Source: Crocodylus rhombifer (Eukaryota; Chordata; Crocodylia; Crocodylidae). Taken from it: 64,000 bases of DNA. The position numbers and the translations under genes were made by a program. Shown here piece after piece: positions 47,499-59,276 of the stretch. Under the pieces are notes generated by a model. The model searched no databases and had not been told where the DNA came from. It saw only the letters and a list, made by a program, of their open reading frames with translations. The DNA is taken from the NCBI GenBank assembly GCA_038503035.1, contig JAVSML010001085.1, positions 372,001 through 436,000 on the forward strand, given 5' to 3'. The first letter of the stretch is position 1, and each line of letters opens with the position of its first letter.

Positions 47499-49204
47499 TA
47501 GGAGTCCGGTTCTAGTTAGGGGTGTCAGAGTCTGGACTTCCAGCTTCGTAACAGGAAGCCTGGAAGAACTGAAAATCAAGGGCTCCCAGCCATTCCAAGT
47601 TTTCTTCCTTGAAACTCGATACAGAGACTAGGAATTTGTGCTAGGACCCCTGAGAGCTACTACTCTGAGAGCCAAGGGCCTTGTAGTATAGTCTTTCTGG
47701 CTCAATTCCATTTTGAAAGTGTTTAGTCTTTTTGGATATTTCAAACCAGAAATATTTGGTTGTCCCATTTGCAGGAAATCTTGTAAATTTCTGCAATGTT
47801 ACACAATGGAACAAAATGTTTGTAGATTTTTGGAATTTCCTGTGGAATAGAAACTCTGATTTTCAATTTAATTCTAGCTTTGAGCACCAGAATACTATGA
47901 ACAAGGGCTGTATTAACAAGGCATATGACACTGGTCAAATAGATACCCATACAATTGGATGCATGTTATTGAGTTCAGTTTAATCAAATTGTTAAAATTA
48001 ATCTGCATTGTATGGACAATATGTGTGCGCTTACTGTCCACTAAGTCAGCTTTGAAAGTGAATGCTTATGTGGCACTGACACTCATTGTAGATTGTTCCC
48101 TCAAGGTGATAATTGCTGTGAAATCGCATGCAGTTTTGAATCCTGCCTGTGTTGGCCGAAAAGTGGCAGAAGGCTCCAAGATACCACAAGCAAAACAGTA
48201 ATTTTATATCACTGCCTGATATAATTAAACGTAGACAGCAATATTTTAAAAGAAAAGAAATTAAATAGTTTGGATGCAGCTCCCGGAAGAGTTCTTCTTG
48301 CTCATTATTTCTGGCTTATTTAAGTTTAAAAAATAATAACAATTATGAATAAGACACTATTCAGTAACTTGTATTGCCGGAAATGATGACAGTGTTAAAT
48401 AGATTTTCTTGTTGTAAATAGGTCCAATTACTGCATTATTAATTATATTATTTAAGTACTCATTAAATGTGACATTATTTAGTGGGTTCATGTTAGTTTA
48501 AAACCTTCATTAAAGGATTACTGTGGGGGATTTTGCAATCTTGTATTTTTCCATCCAACCAGGGTTATATTTCCTACCATCTGAAGATCTGGGAAACTTT
48601 TGATATAGATAGTGAATTTTGGATTTCAGGCCCTTGGTGATGATGGAGATTGTGCAATCTGTGGAGTTAGTGCACCAAGAATATGGACATAGATGGAGCT
48701 TCACCTATTTCATTTGCCCCATTTATCATCTTTAAAATGATGTTTTGTGATGCTGTCCATTAATCATCAAAATGATCATTCATGTAGAAATTTCCCCCTT
48801 TGATATACAGTAAGGAAAGGCAAATGGAACTAAATAACAACTTGCTCCGTGACTAGCTTCCTTTATTTCATAGAAGCCACTGAAGGAATATAGTATAGCT
48901 CAGCTTTTGCAAAAATGGGAAAATATGAATCTGCGTGGATGCCACAATTGGAAAAAACATTAGTGAACTCCCGGTATATCGTTATTGGATCTTACCATAC
49001 AGTCATCCACTAAGGAGGCTGCCACAGATTTCTCAGCAAGCTTTGGTTTTTGTTATATGATAGAAAAGCATACTTAGCTGAAACCTCTATTTGTGAGAAA
49101 AATCAATTGAATTAAACAATTTTCCCAGAAATGTTCATACTTCTTTGAGTTTTTGCCAGACTCCTAAGGGAAACATTACATGTTTTGAAAATGTAAACCT
49201 TAGC

Positions 49205-49512
49205 ATGCAAACCGTGACACCAGTGCTACTATGCAGTAGCGTTGGTGTCACAGTTCGTGCCTGCTGATGCTACATCACTGTAGCAACAAGCTACACCACT
49301 AAAGCAAGTACTAAATGACTGCACAGTAACCTCTGTTACTATGCAGTCTCAGCACCATATGGGTCATTTCTGACTGTACTGCTCAGTAGGGTCAGAAATT
49401 ATCCATATGGTTCCAGGACTGCACAGAAATAGAGGTTACTGCGCAGTCCTTTAGCAGGTACTAAATGACTGAGCAGTAACAACTGCACAGCTGGGGACAT
49501 ATGTAGACATGC
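49205..49512. mobile_element. palindrome-rich DNA element (family M3)
   Basis: Contains a 38-bp near-palindrome at 49214-49251 (gtgacaccagtgctactatg..). It also contains a larger inverted repeat with arms 49317-49374 and 49391-49448 (58 bp each, about 85% matching by eye). The phrase gtactaaatgactg recurs as a direct repeat at 49308 and 49458. The right edge atgtagacatgcccc resembles the terminal tgtagacctggccc of the element at 62985. No coding. Confidence 0.7.
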
Positions 49513-51481
49513 CCCTTGAGACTCGCACCCATTTGTCCTTGAGGTGGTTAGCCATATTAGCCTGAAGTCAGGTAAGATAGGGTGGACTCTTTAGTCCCTA
49601 ATGTATTACCCAGCCCTACCTATTTATCATTTGTCATTGTGTACCTTACACTAAATTTCTCCCATATAGATGGAAAGCCTAAAATGTCTATGTTCACTTA
49701 CATCCCCTTTGGAAGGGAAGACAGTGTACTCTAAGGCCCATTTCCATAAATGACCTTTGGCTTGGTAATGCTCAGCATTTACAAACCTGAATCAAACATC
49801 AGTTCCCAGTCCTGAGAATAAGTACAGTTTGGCATGACTATTTCTTGGATATGAGAATGCTTATGAATGCCAGCATCTGTGTAATATAAAGGAGGAAGAA
49901 TTGCATCAAGGGTTGGCACAGAGGGAGCTGAGGTTTGCTTGCATCCTAAGGCAGGGGAAGGGAGGCTGAAAATTCATTGTTCTAAGAAACTTGAGACTGG
50001 TAGTCACTAGTATTTGGAAGGTCAGTGAAGGGAAGACCATGATCAGCCATCTTCTCCGTGAAATGTTCCATGTTTTCTGTAGCATTGTTCCCTCCTGAAC
50101 TGATCCTCTCTGTTTCCTGTCAAACTTGCTGTCAAGAAAATATTTCGGAGAAAATAGTTAGAGTTCATAATTTTCCTTATGTAGAGGCTGGAAGCCAGAT
50201 GTGGTAACAGCTGTAAAATTTCAATTTTTATATGGTTATACTATGCTATCAGGGTTTCAGTTCTCCTTTTCATCTCTAAATCTGCCTGCTTATGACTGCC
50301 ATAAGATGTATGATTTAAAAATATGAAATGTATAAACTTGGGTTGTCCAATTCTAAAGATCAGCCAAACAAAATCATACTTAATAACATCTTATTTCTTT
50401 GTCAGATAAATCAGTGAGAGCAATTGCATAGAAATAAAAATATAGCAAAACTGTATATAAGAATAGCTGTTATGGGGTCATAGTTATCTGATGAAAATCA
50501 GTTAAAACTGTGCCTCATTTCTAGTTTATATTTATCTACTTTCAACTTCCTGGAGCTGAATCTTACTAAACCTTTGACTGTTAGACTAAAAGCTCTCTAT
50601 AATCATAATCTTCTTCCCCCAGTAAACATCCACGGACACTGTTCCGTGTTCAAGTCACTTTTTAACCTTATCCTGGATAAGCCAAATAGGTTGATTTTCT
50701 TAAGTCCCAAACTGTAAGGCAGGTTAATAGAAGGTACATACCTAAATCCCGTAGGCTGCTTTGAAGTCACAACTCACAAATTTATCAGGGAGTTTACGAA
50801 TTATAAAAATAATAATTATTAAATAACCTTTTTGAGTACCAGGGAAAATGATTTAATACAGTAGTGGCACTAAGGGGGAGAGGGCACCAGCCGTAGGCAT
50901 CAACTTAAAAGAGTGCAAAAATAGCAAGCATCATGATGCTGCCTTGGCCGCTATTACCATCAACCCAGCTGCAGCTGTTGCTCTGTGTGCCACCACCACC
51001 CAGGGCATAGAACTGCCCAGTTATGCTGCTGATTTAATATTTAAAATGGAATATTTCACTTTCCTTCTCAATATACAGAGGCAACTTGATCTATATGCAT
51101 AACTTGTGACATTAAGAATTTTTTTTAATGTGAAAAAAATGAACTATTGTAAAATAAACTCAATTTCTGCAAGCAATATATGAGAGTAAATCATGCTCTT
51201 TGGTTTTGTGAGTGAACTGACACACTGCAGAGGGTACCATAGTGCTCTCACCAGTGGTGACTCTTTTATAAAACTGGGGTTTGGATTTATGTTGAAGGAG
51301 TAGGGATATTAACTCCTGTGTTCTGTTAGTGAAGTTCTAGTTCTGATGATTTCGGCAGCAAAATTGAACTTCTTGGTCATTCATATGGGGAAGTGATTAA
51401 CCCATGTACATATTTAAAACAGTGTAAAATATAAAATAAATATAAAAACCCTCCTAAAACTGCTGTGCAGTCTGCTTATAC

Positions 51482-51600
51482 AGACTTATAGAGCCACAGA
51501 GCTGGAAGGGATCTCAAGTGCTCATCTAATGCAGTGTTTAAAGGCAGACACCTGCATTTATAAGCCATTCCAGACAATATTTTTCTAACTAAACTTAAAA
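51482..51600 (-). mobile_element. CR1 3'-end fragment
   Basis: The phrase agagccacagagctggaagg followed by gatctcaagtgctcatctaa is the reverse complement of a CR1 tail. About 100 bp remain, diverged. Confidence 0.6.
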
Positions 51601-52194
51601 ATGCAGTACTATGTTTCTTCCATAATTATGTTAATTGTTGTGGAAATAGTCCATGTAACTACTATAGTCTTGGATGAGGAAAATATCCAAAAAAAATCAG
51701 AAAGTTTCAACTCGTTAGGTAGGGAAGGCAGGGAGAGGAAAGGATCTCTTTGTTCTGTGTTTATACTGTGTCTGGTGCAACTATTTTATGATCTGTGGCA
51801 AGCAAAACCATCTCTGGTGGGGGTGAATCAGGGCAACTGTCCTGGGCCCCGCATTTTGGAATGCCCTGCAGACAGTGTCATACAGGCTGGACTACAGCCG
51901 CCATGGCCGCTGGCGCATTCGCCACCGCCTGACCCGCACACCCCTAGGGACAGCTCTGGTGGCAAGACTGATATTTGTAATAGTAACATGAATAATAGTA
52001 AGCATGTCTGGAAACCCTTTTGAGATCTATGCTAAGCCATGAATTTTACATGAAAGATGTCAAGGTGAGCCTTAGAGTAAACATAGGCCAGCTATAAAGA
52101 CAAAACAGGTCACCTGAAGTTATAGGTCTAGTCAATGCCACTACATTTTAGTAAAACACCACTAATTATCATATGTTTAAAAACAAGTCATTTT

Positions 52195-53038
52195 GGCTAG
52201 GGACAGACATTACACATAAACCAGTTTAAATGATCAGTAACTGGTTTAAACTTGAAAGAGATCTGTAACTATAATGGAACAAACGTTCAATGCATCAGTT
52301 TGAAAATGGCTGAAACCAGTTTGAGAGAAACCGGGTTGAATGTAGTAGCAGACTTAACTGATTTGGGACAAACCAGTTTATGCAATGTCTGTCCCAGACC
52401 CCTTTCTGGTTTATCAGTTAAATCAGACTCCCTCAGCATCCCAGCATGCTCTCTGGGCTGGGCAGGTCTCTCTGCTCCACAGCAGAGCTGGCCCTCCCCT
52501 CTGCTCCTTGGCTACAGCCTTGGCAGAGACTGCAGGTGTCTGCCTGGCTTCTGCTCTTCCTCCTCCCCTCTGAGCAGGGATTCTGCATCCCCTCTGCCTT
52601 ACACAGGCACACAGGGTTAGCTAGCAGACCACATGCTGGCTGCACCCCATGCTATGGCAGACGGGACAAAAGGAGAATCAACAGGTAGCTGGCAGCGTCC
52701 CTCTGTTTTTTTCTTAATGGGGTGATAAACACTGTGTTATCAATTCATGGCTGGGCTGGGCTGGGCAGGTCAGGAGTGAGGGAACCCCTTCCTAATCAGT
52801 GTCCTGCTGGGTCTGGCTTCAGCTCAGCATTGTAGAAGGGAAGGGAGGGCTGCTCCAGCATCCCCGGCTTCTAGCCTGAACCACTGCAGGCATGTATGTG
52901 CCTGCATTTTTTTTCAGTCCAGAAGAGATGTCTTTGTGGCTACAAACTGGTTTAGGCTAGCCAGGTTTGACTAACTGCAAAGATTGAATCTATTCATGCT
53001 CATGCTTTTTGAATGTCTGTCCCTAGCCCTAGTTTCTT
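52195..53038. mobile_element. inverted-repeat DNA element (family M1), longest copy
   Basis: 844 bp from ggctagggacagacattac to gaatgtctgtccctagcc; the two ends are inverted repeats over about 17 bp. Sub-terminal tracts (aaccagtttaaa, ttaactgatttgggacaaac) are shared with the copies at 4987, 9590 and 46729. The GC-rich middle has no transposase-like reading frame. This copy best defines the family. Confidence 0.72.
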
Positions 53039-53677
53039 CTTTTGGTTATCTTTTGTATATTATGAAGACAGTGAAGAATTCTGTTAAGATTCAGTTCAGC
53101 TTTTAATTGAAGGCACAGATAGAATGACAGTTGTTTGAAAAATATGATTGCATCCTTCCCAAAACACATTACATACAGATATTAGTTAAGCATAGATAAA
53201 TTAGAATTTGATGCTCCAAAAAACATATGAAGACAGCTAGGTTTGGATACCTCTGTAGCTAGCAATAATTTCATAAGCAGGCTATCAAACTTGAGGAGTG
53301 TATAATCTCCATTTCTTTGCCAGCAAGGTATTTAAATTCCTCAGTCCTGAAGTATTTGGCATGTATCTATTCAGATATATTTAATTGCTCTTGTAAGTTC
53401 TTTATTATGTTAGTATACTAGGCAAACATTTTTCACAGCTAGTGGAATCATTGAAGTAGCGATATTTGGCTTCTGTAACTTATAAATCCTCTCCTCTTGC
53501 CTCAGTTTTCAGTGAAGACTTACCTGGGCCCTTAAAAAATAAAGAAAGATGTTATTGTATCTTGTCATATTGATAAATTTAGTTATAGATTCATAGATTC
53601 ATAGATGCTAGGGTCAGAAGGGACCTCAATAGATCATCGAGTCCGACCCCCTGCATAAGCAGGAAAGAGTGCTGGGC

Positions 53678-56579
53678 CTACATTACCCCAGCTAGATACA
53701 CATCCAGCCTTCTCTTGAATACCCCCAGGGTAGGGGAGAGCACCACCTCCCTTGGGAGCCCGTTCCAGACCTTGGCCACTCGAACTGTGAAGAACTTCCT
53801 CCTAATATCCGATCTAAATCTGCTCTCTTCTAGCTTGTGGCCATTATTTCTTGTAACCCCCGGGGGCGCCTTGGTGAATAAATACTCACCAATTCCCTTC
53901 TGTGCCCCCCTGACGAACTTATAGGCAGCCACCAGGTCGCCTCTCAACCTTCTCTTGCGGAGGCTGAAAAGGTCCAGTTTCTCTAATCTCTCCTCGTAGG
54001 GCTTGGCCTGCAGGCCCTTAACCATACGAGTGGCCCTTCTCTGGACCCTCTCCAGGTTATCCGCATCCTTCTTGAAGTGCGGCGCCCAGAATTGCACGCA
54101 GTACTCGAGCTGCGGTCTGACCAGCGCCCAGTAGAGGGGAAGTATCACCCCTGATGCACGATAAAGTGCCATTGGCTTTTCTGATGGTTTCGTCACACTG
54201 CCGACTCATGTTCATCTTGGAGTCCACTAGGACTCCAAGATCCCTTTCCACTTCCGTGCCACCCAGCAGGTCATTTCCTAGGCTGTAGGTGTGCTGGACA
54301 TTTTTCCTCCCTAGATGCAGCACTTTGCATTTCTCCTTGTTGAACTGCATTCTGTTGTTTTCTGCCCACTTGTCTAACCTGTCCAGGTCTGCTTGCAGCT
54401 GCTCCCTGCCCTCCGGCGTGTCCACTTCGCCCCATAGCTTAGTGTCATCTGCAAACTTGGGCAGAGTACATTTCACCCCCTCGTCCAAGTCGCTGATGAA
54501 GACATTAAAGAGTATCGGTCCGAGCACCGAGCCCTGCGGGACCCCACTGCCCACACTCTTCCAGGTCGAAACCGACCCATCCACCACGACTCTCTGGGTG
54601 TGACCCTCCAGCCAATTCTCCACCCACCGGACTGTGCAGTCATCCAAGTCACAGCCCCTTAACTTGTTCACCAGTATGGGGTGGGATACCGTATCAAAGG
54701 CCTTCCTGAAGTCCAAGTATATGACATCCACCCCTCCTCCTGCGTCGAGGCGTTTTGTGACCTGGTCATAAAAAGAGACTAGATTGGTCAGGCATGATCT
54801 GCCTGCCACGAACCCGTGCTGGTTTCCCCTCAGCATAATTTGTCCTGCCGGGCTCTCACAAATGTGAGCCTTGATGATTTTTTCAAAGATTTTGCCAAGG
54901 ATGGAGGTGAGACTGACTGGCCTATAGTTACCCGGGTCCTCCTTCCTCCCCTTCTTGAAAATGGGAACCACATTGGCCCTTTTCCAGTCCTCCGGGACTT
55001 GACCCATGCGCCACGAGCGTTCAAATATTCCCGCCAGTGGCTCTGCAATGATGTCGGCCAGTGCCTTCAGTACCCTCGGATGGAGCTCATCCGGGCCTGC
55101 CGACTTAAAGGCATCCAGTTCTTCCAAGTGACCCTGCACCACCTCAGGGTCCACGCATGGAAGTCTGGTGCCTTGCTGCTGCCTCCCTACACTCCCAGTG
55201 AGAGACTTGTCATGCCTCTCGCTTAGGAACACTGAGGCGAAGAACTCGTTGAGGAGTTCAGCCTTGTCCCCTCTGTCCGTCACCAATTGTTTCTGCCCAT
55301 TTAGCAGGGGTCCTATTCCTCCCTGGGCCTTCCTTTTACTCCCTATATATCTAAAAAAGAATTTCTTATTGTCTTTTACTTGGGTTGCCATCCTCAGCTC
55401 CATGGTAGCTTTGGCCTGTCTAACTGCCTCCGTACAAGCACGAGCAGAAGAGGTATATTCCTCTTTGGTGATCTCTCCCTGTTTCCACTTTTTATGTGCT
55501 CCCCTTTTGGCCCTTAGTCTGCCCTGGATTTCTCTGGTCAGCCAGGGAAGCCTCCTGGCCCCTTTCCCTCTTTTACCTCGCACGGGGATCGTCTCGCTTT
55601 GTGCTCGAAGGATAGCTTCCTTAAGGCACAGCCACCCTTCTTGGGCTCCCATCATTTCAAAACTACTACTCTGCAGTGCGTCCTTCACTAATCGACTGAG
55701 TTCGCTGAAATCAGCTTTCCTAAAGTCCAGCACGTTCACCCTACTGGTTACCTTACCCACTCGACGCCTTATGTTGAATTGTACTTTTAGGTGATCACTG
55801 TCCCCCAGATGGCTACCGATCTGTAGGTCCCCTCCTATGTCATCCCCCGTTGCCAATACCAGATCCAGTAAGGCATTCCCCCTAGTGGGACCATGTACCT
55901 CCTGCGTCAGGTGGAGGTCCTGTACACAGGTTAGAAACCTGCGTGAGCGGTGGGACTTTGCTGTCTGTGTCTCCCAGCAGATGTCCGGGTAGTTTAGGTC
56001 CCCCATGACCACCGCCTCTTTAGCTTTTATGGTCTCCGAGAGTTGCCTCAGGAGCCCCAAATCTATTTCTTCCCCTTGATGTGGGGGTCTGTAGCAGACC
56101 CCTACCACCAAATCCTTTTCTCCTTGCCCCCCATGTAGCCTAACCCACAGTCCTTCTACTTCCTTATCCTTTGATTCTGTCTTGATGAGGGTTGATGTAT
56201 ATTGCTCTTTAACATAGAGCGCAACCCCTCCCCCCCTTTTCCCCACTCTGCCCTTTCTGTACAATCTATAGCCCTCAATATGTACCGCCCAGTCGTGGGA
56301 TGAATCCCACCAGGTTTCCGTCAGCCCCACTAAGTCGTAGTCGTTTAGTGCAACCAGGAGCGCTAGTTCATCCTGCTTGTTCCCCATGCTCCTAGCATTA
56401 GTATATAGGCACTTGAGCCCTGTGACTGGTGCTTTTGCTACCCCCTCGCTCCAAGTCCTAAAGGGCTTTTTGTCTCTAACCTTCCCGTTCCTTACCTGTG
56501 CCGTATTGCTGTCCACCCCCTGCCTTTCACGTCCCCAAAGCTCTCTTTCTTCAGGCTGGGCTGTCCTTGTGGGTGCCAC
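53678..56579 (-). pseudogene. CR1 ORF2: endonuclease plus reverse transcriptase, one frameshift
   Basis: ORF2 starts at an ATG 57 bp after the ORF1 stop. Residues about 55-270 are an apurinic-type endonuclease: LKCLYTNARS, VGLTETWW, VMGDLNYPDI and LGDSDHLKV carry the Asn, Glu, Asp/Asn and Asp-His catalytic positions. Residues about 490-760 are the reverse transcriptase: VVPIFKKGRK, NYRPVSLTSILGKIFEK, NQHGFVAGRSCLTNL, VIYLDFRKAFDTVSHPIL, GVPQGSVLGPILFNVFISD and KFADDTKLWG (Asp-Asp). At about 54145-54155 the frame shifts. Compared with the neighbouring copy, about 26 nt are missing between SCI and VILPLY, and the thumb ([20 protein letters not shown] to VYLAGVM) continues in another frame to 53678. 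Confidence 0.88.
54830..55226 (-). other. CR1 ORF2 segment, RT entry boxes
   Basis: Within ORF2, this part encodes the run from the end of the inter-domain linker to RT box 2 ([19 protein letters not shown] then NYRPVSLTSILGK). It is listed because long opposite-strand frames occur over it; those are antisense shadows, not genes. Confidence 0.7.
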
Positions 56580-56635
56580 CTGGTTTGGTGGTCCACAGCT
56601 TCCCCCACCCTCATCTTCCCCTCCCCCCGATGAGC

Positions 56636-57452
56636 CTAGTTTAAAGCCCGCCGGAGGAGATCCGCCAACCTGGAAGAAAACACACGCTTACCTTTGGGGG
56701 ACAGGTGAAGCCCATCCCAGCTGAGCATGTCCCTCGTTGTAATGTGTGGGTCATTGTCCAGGAAGCCGAAGCCTGCCTCGAGACACCACTGCCGAAGCCG
56801 CCAGTTGGTCTCTCGGATGCAGTTCTCATGTCGTCTTCCGCGTCCGTTCACTGGTAGGATGGAAGAGAATACCACCTGTGCACCGAATTCCCTCAGCACG
56901 CCGCCCAGAGCCTGGTAGTCTGCCATCAGGTGATCGGGGGTTCTCCTGGCTGCATCATTAGTACCCACATGGACAAGGACCATGGGGTAGTAATCGGTGG
57001 GCTTGATCCTGGCCTGGATTACCTCCGTCACATCCCGAATCTTAGCTCCAGGCAGGCAGTAGACCTCTCGTGCTGAAGGGTTCTGGCGACAAATGGGCCC
57101 TTCCGTACCTCTCAGGATGGAATTGCCTATGACGAGCACGCGTCTCCTCCTCTTCTGGGTCCTCTCGGATCTCTTGATCTGTTTGGAGTGTGAAGAATGT
57201 GGCATTTCTTCCTGCCCAAGGGTTTCCTCCTCCCTTTCCATCTCCTGCAGAGTCGCCAAGGCCTCGTACCTGTTCTCCAGTCGGACTGGAGAAGCTTGTA
57301 CCTGCTCGCTGCGAGCCGCTCCGGTCCTGGCTGTGACTGTCTGCCACTCTGCTGTGGAGGTCCTTCCCTGGGCTGCTTCTTCCTTGGGTTCCTGGTCCTG
57401 CAGGGAAAGGAAATAACTGTCAATTTCCTCCTCCGCCTCCCTGATCCCCCTT
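56636..57452 (-). pseudogene. CR1 ORF1, 3' part with SGNH-esterase domain
   Basis: The reading frame entering at 57452 (RGIREAEEEIDSYFLSLQDQ) continues open to a stop at 56636. Its C-terminal half is an SGNH hydrolase/esterase domain: RVLVIGNSILRGTEG with the nucleophile serine, VLVHVGTNDAARR with the block III Asn, and DGLHLSPKG with the Asp and His of the catalytic triad. Esterase-bearing ORF1 proteins are known in CR1-clade LINEs. ORF1 as a whole binds RNA. The N-terminal part lies at 59035-59276 beyond the nested CR1, so the gene is split although each half is uncorrupted. Confidence 0.85.
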
Positions 57453-59031
57453 ATAGTTTCATAGTTTCATAGTAGCTAGAGTCGGAAGGGACCTAGGTAG
57501 ATCATCTAGTCCGACCCCCTGCCTGAGCAGGAAAGAGCACCGGGGTCAGATGACCCCGGCAAGGTGCTCATCTAACTTCCTTTTAAAAATCCCCAGGCTA
57601 GGAGCCTGCACCACTTCCCCTGGAAGCTGGTTCCAGGCCCTAGCCGCCCTGACTGTGAAGTAGCGCCTCCTAATATCTAATCTAAATTTACCCTCTGCCA
57701 GCTTATGACCGTTATTACTGGTCACTCCTGGCAGCGCACGGGGGAACAGGGACTCCCCCAATACCTGCTGATCCCCCCTGACCAGTTTGTAGCAGGCCAC
57801 AAGGTCCCCCCTTAACCTTCTCTTGTGGAGGCTAAACAGGTTCAGGTCCCTTAGCCTCTCCTCATAAGGCCTGCCCTGCTGACCCCGATCATACGAGTGG
57901 CCCTCCTCTGAACTCTTTCCATATCGTCCACGTCCCTCTTGAAGTGTGGCGCCCAGAACTGGACGCAGTACTCCAGGTGCGGCCTGACCAGTGCCGCATA
58001 GAGGGGGAGGATCACCTCCCTGGACCTGCTCGAGATGCATCTGTGGATGCATGACAGGGTACGGTTGGCCTTCTTGACTGCCTCCCCACACTGCCTCCCC
58101 ATGTTCATCGTGGAGTCAATGACGACTCCAAGATCCTTTTCCGTCTCCGTGCTGGCAAGAGGGGAGTTCCCCAACCTGTAAGTGTGGTGCCGGTTCTTCC
58201 TCCCCATGTGCAACACCTTGCACTTATCAGTGTTAAACCCCATCCTATTCTCATCCGCCCACCGTTGCAACCTGTCAAGGTCAGCTTGTAGCCTATTGCA
58301 CCCTTCTAGTGCACCCACATTCCCCCACATCTTAGTGTCATCAGCAAACTTGAACAGGGTGCTTTCTACCCCGTCATCCAAGTCACTGATGAAGATGTTG
58401 AACAGTGCGGGCCCGAGGACCGAGCCCTGCGGAACCCCACTGCCCACGTCCTTCCAGGTCGAGAAGAACCCATCCACTACCACCCTCTGGGTGCGGCCCT
58501 CCAACCAGTTGGCGACCCATTTGACCGTGTGGGCATCGACACCACAGTCTCCCAGCTTTTTGATGAGGACAGGGTGAGAGACAGTGTCGAAAGCCTTCCG
58601 GAAGTCCAAAAAGACTACATCCACAGCAACCCCTGCGTCTAATGATTTGGTGACCTGATCGTAAAAGGCCACCAGGTTGGTCTGACAAGACCTGCCACTG
58701 ATGAACCCATGTTGGTTGCCCCTGAGCATGCATTCCCCGGCAAGGCCCTCCTGGATGTGTGCCAGGATGATTTTTTCAAAGAGCTTACCCGGGATTGAGG
58801 TAAGACTAACTGGCCTGTAATTTCCCGGGTCCTCTTTTTTTCCCTTTTTGAAGATAGGGACCACATTGGCCCTCTTCCAGTCCTCCGGCACCTCGCCAGA
58901 GCACCACGAGTGCTCATAGAGCCGCGCCAGGGGTCCCGCAATGACGTCGGCCAGTTCCTGTAGAACCCTAGGGTGAAGATCATCCGGACCAGCGGACTTG
59001 AACACGTCCAGCCTCTCCAGAAGTACCCTAA
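57453..59031 (-). mobile_element. nested CR1 LINE, 5'-truncated, inside ORF1 of the larger CR1
   Basis: About 1.58 kb, beginning at its 3' tail (atagtttcatagtttcatag) and ending near the start of the ORF2 RT region. Boxes on the minus strand are FKSAGPDDLHPRVLQELADV, NYRPVSLTSIPGKLFEKIIL, NQHGFISGRSCQTNLVAFYD, VFLDFRKAFDTVSHPVLIKK, GSVLGPALFNIFISD and FKFADDTKMWG. The thumb (RRATRMI, then GQQGRPYEERLRDLNLF) crosses a frameshift near 57890. Each side of the insertion carries the same ctta (57450-57453 and 59032-59035), a 3-4 bp target duplication. The host element's ORF1 codons resume exactly across it. Confidence 0.88.
57546..59005 (-). pseudogene. ORF2 remnant of the nested CR1
   Basis: The frame 59005-57851 is open for 384 codons and covers all RT boxes through the thumb start ([19 protein letters not shown]). 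After the shift near 57890 the next frame continues from RGQQGRPYEERL, through KLAEGKFRLDIRRRYFTVRA, to a stop at 57546 after LDEHLAGVI. The RT active-site pair is intact, but the frameshift and the absence of the endonuclease make it non-autonomous. Confidence 0.8.
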
Positions 59032-59034
59032 CTT

Positions 59035-59276
59035 AGCCTGCTAACCTCCCGGAGCTCCCTCACCTGTGCCTCCAGAGCCCTAAGCCGGGCACCTGCCCGA
59101 CAGGTGTGGGGGCTCCCAATCTCTGCCCCCCCCGGCCCTGCTGGGGATCCCCCGCAGGCCGGGAGGTAGGGGGACATCAGCTCCCCCATGGGCTCGGTCT
59201 GGGTGGAGGCCTCAGACCAGCCCCGGTTAGCCTTGTCCCCCTCGGCAGAGGCCCTAGCAGCACTCCTCGTATACAT
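59035..59276 (-). pseudogene. CR1 ORF1, 5' part
   Basis: Begins at the ATG 59276 with MYTRSAARASAEGDKANRGW and passes through STQTEPMGEL. It reaches a heptad-like stretch (LRALEAQVRELREVSRL), a likely short coiled coil for ORF1 oligomerisation. The frame then runs into the nested CR1 and stops at 59028. Removing the nested copy joins it to the esterase half at 57452 in the same frame, giving 353 codons including the stop. It is the second half of the split ORF1, not an independent gene. Confidence 0.82.

Noticed and set aside
55168..55794. 208-codon frame on the + strand
   Set aside because: It is the antisense shadow of the CR1 ORF2, whose opposite-strand frame has all catalytic motifs.
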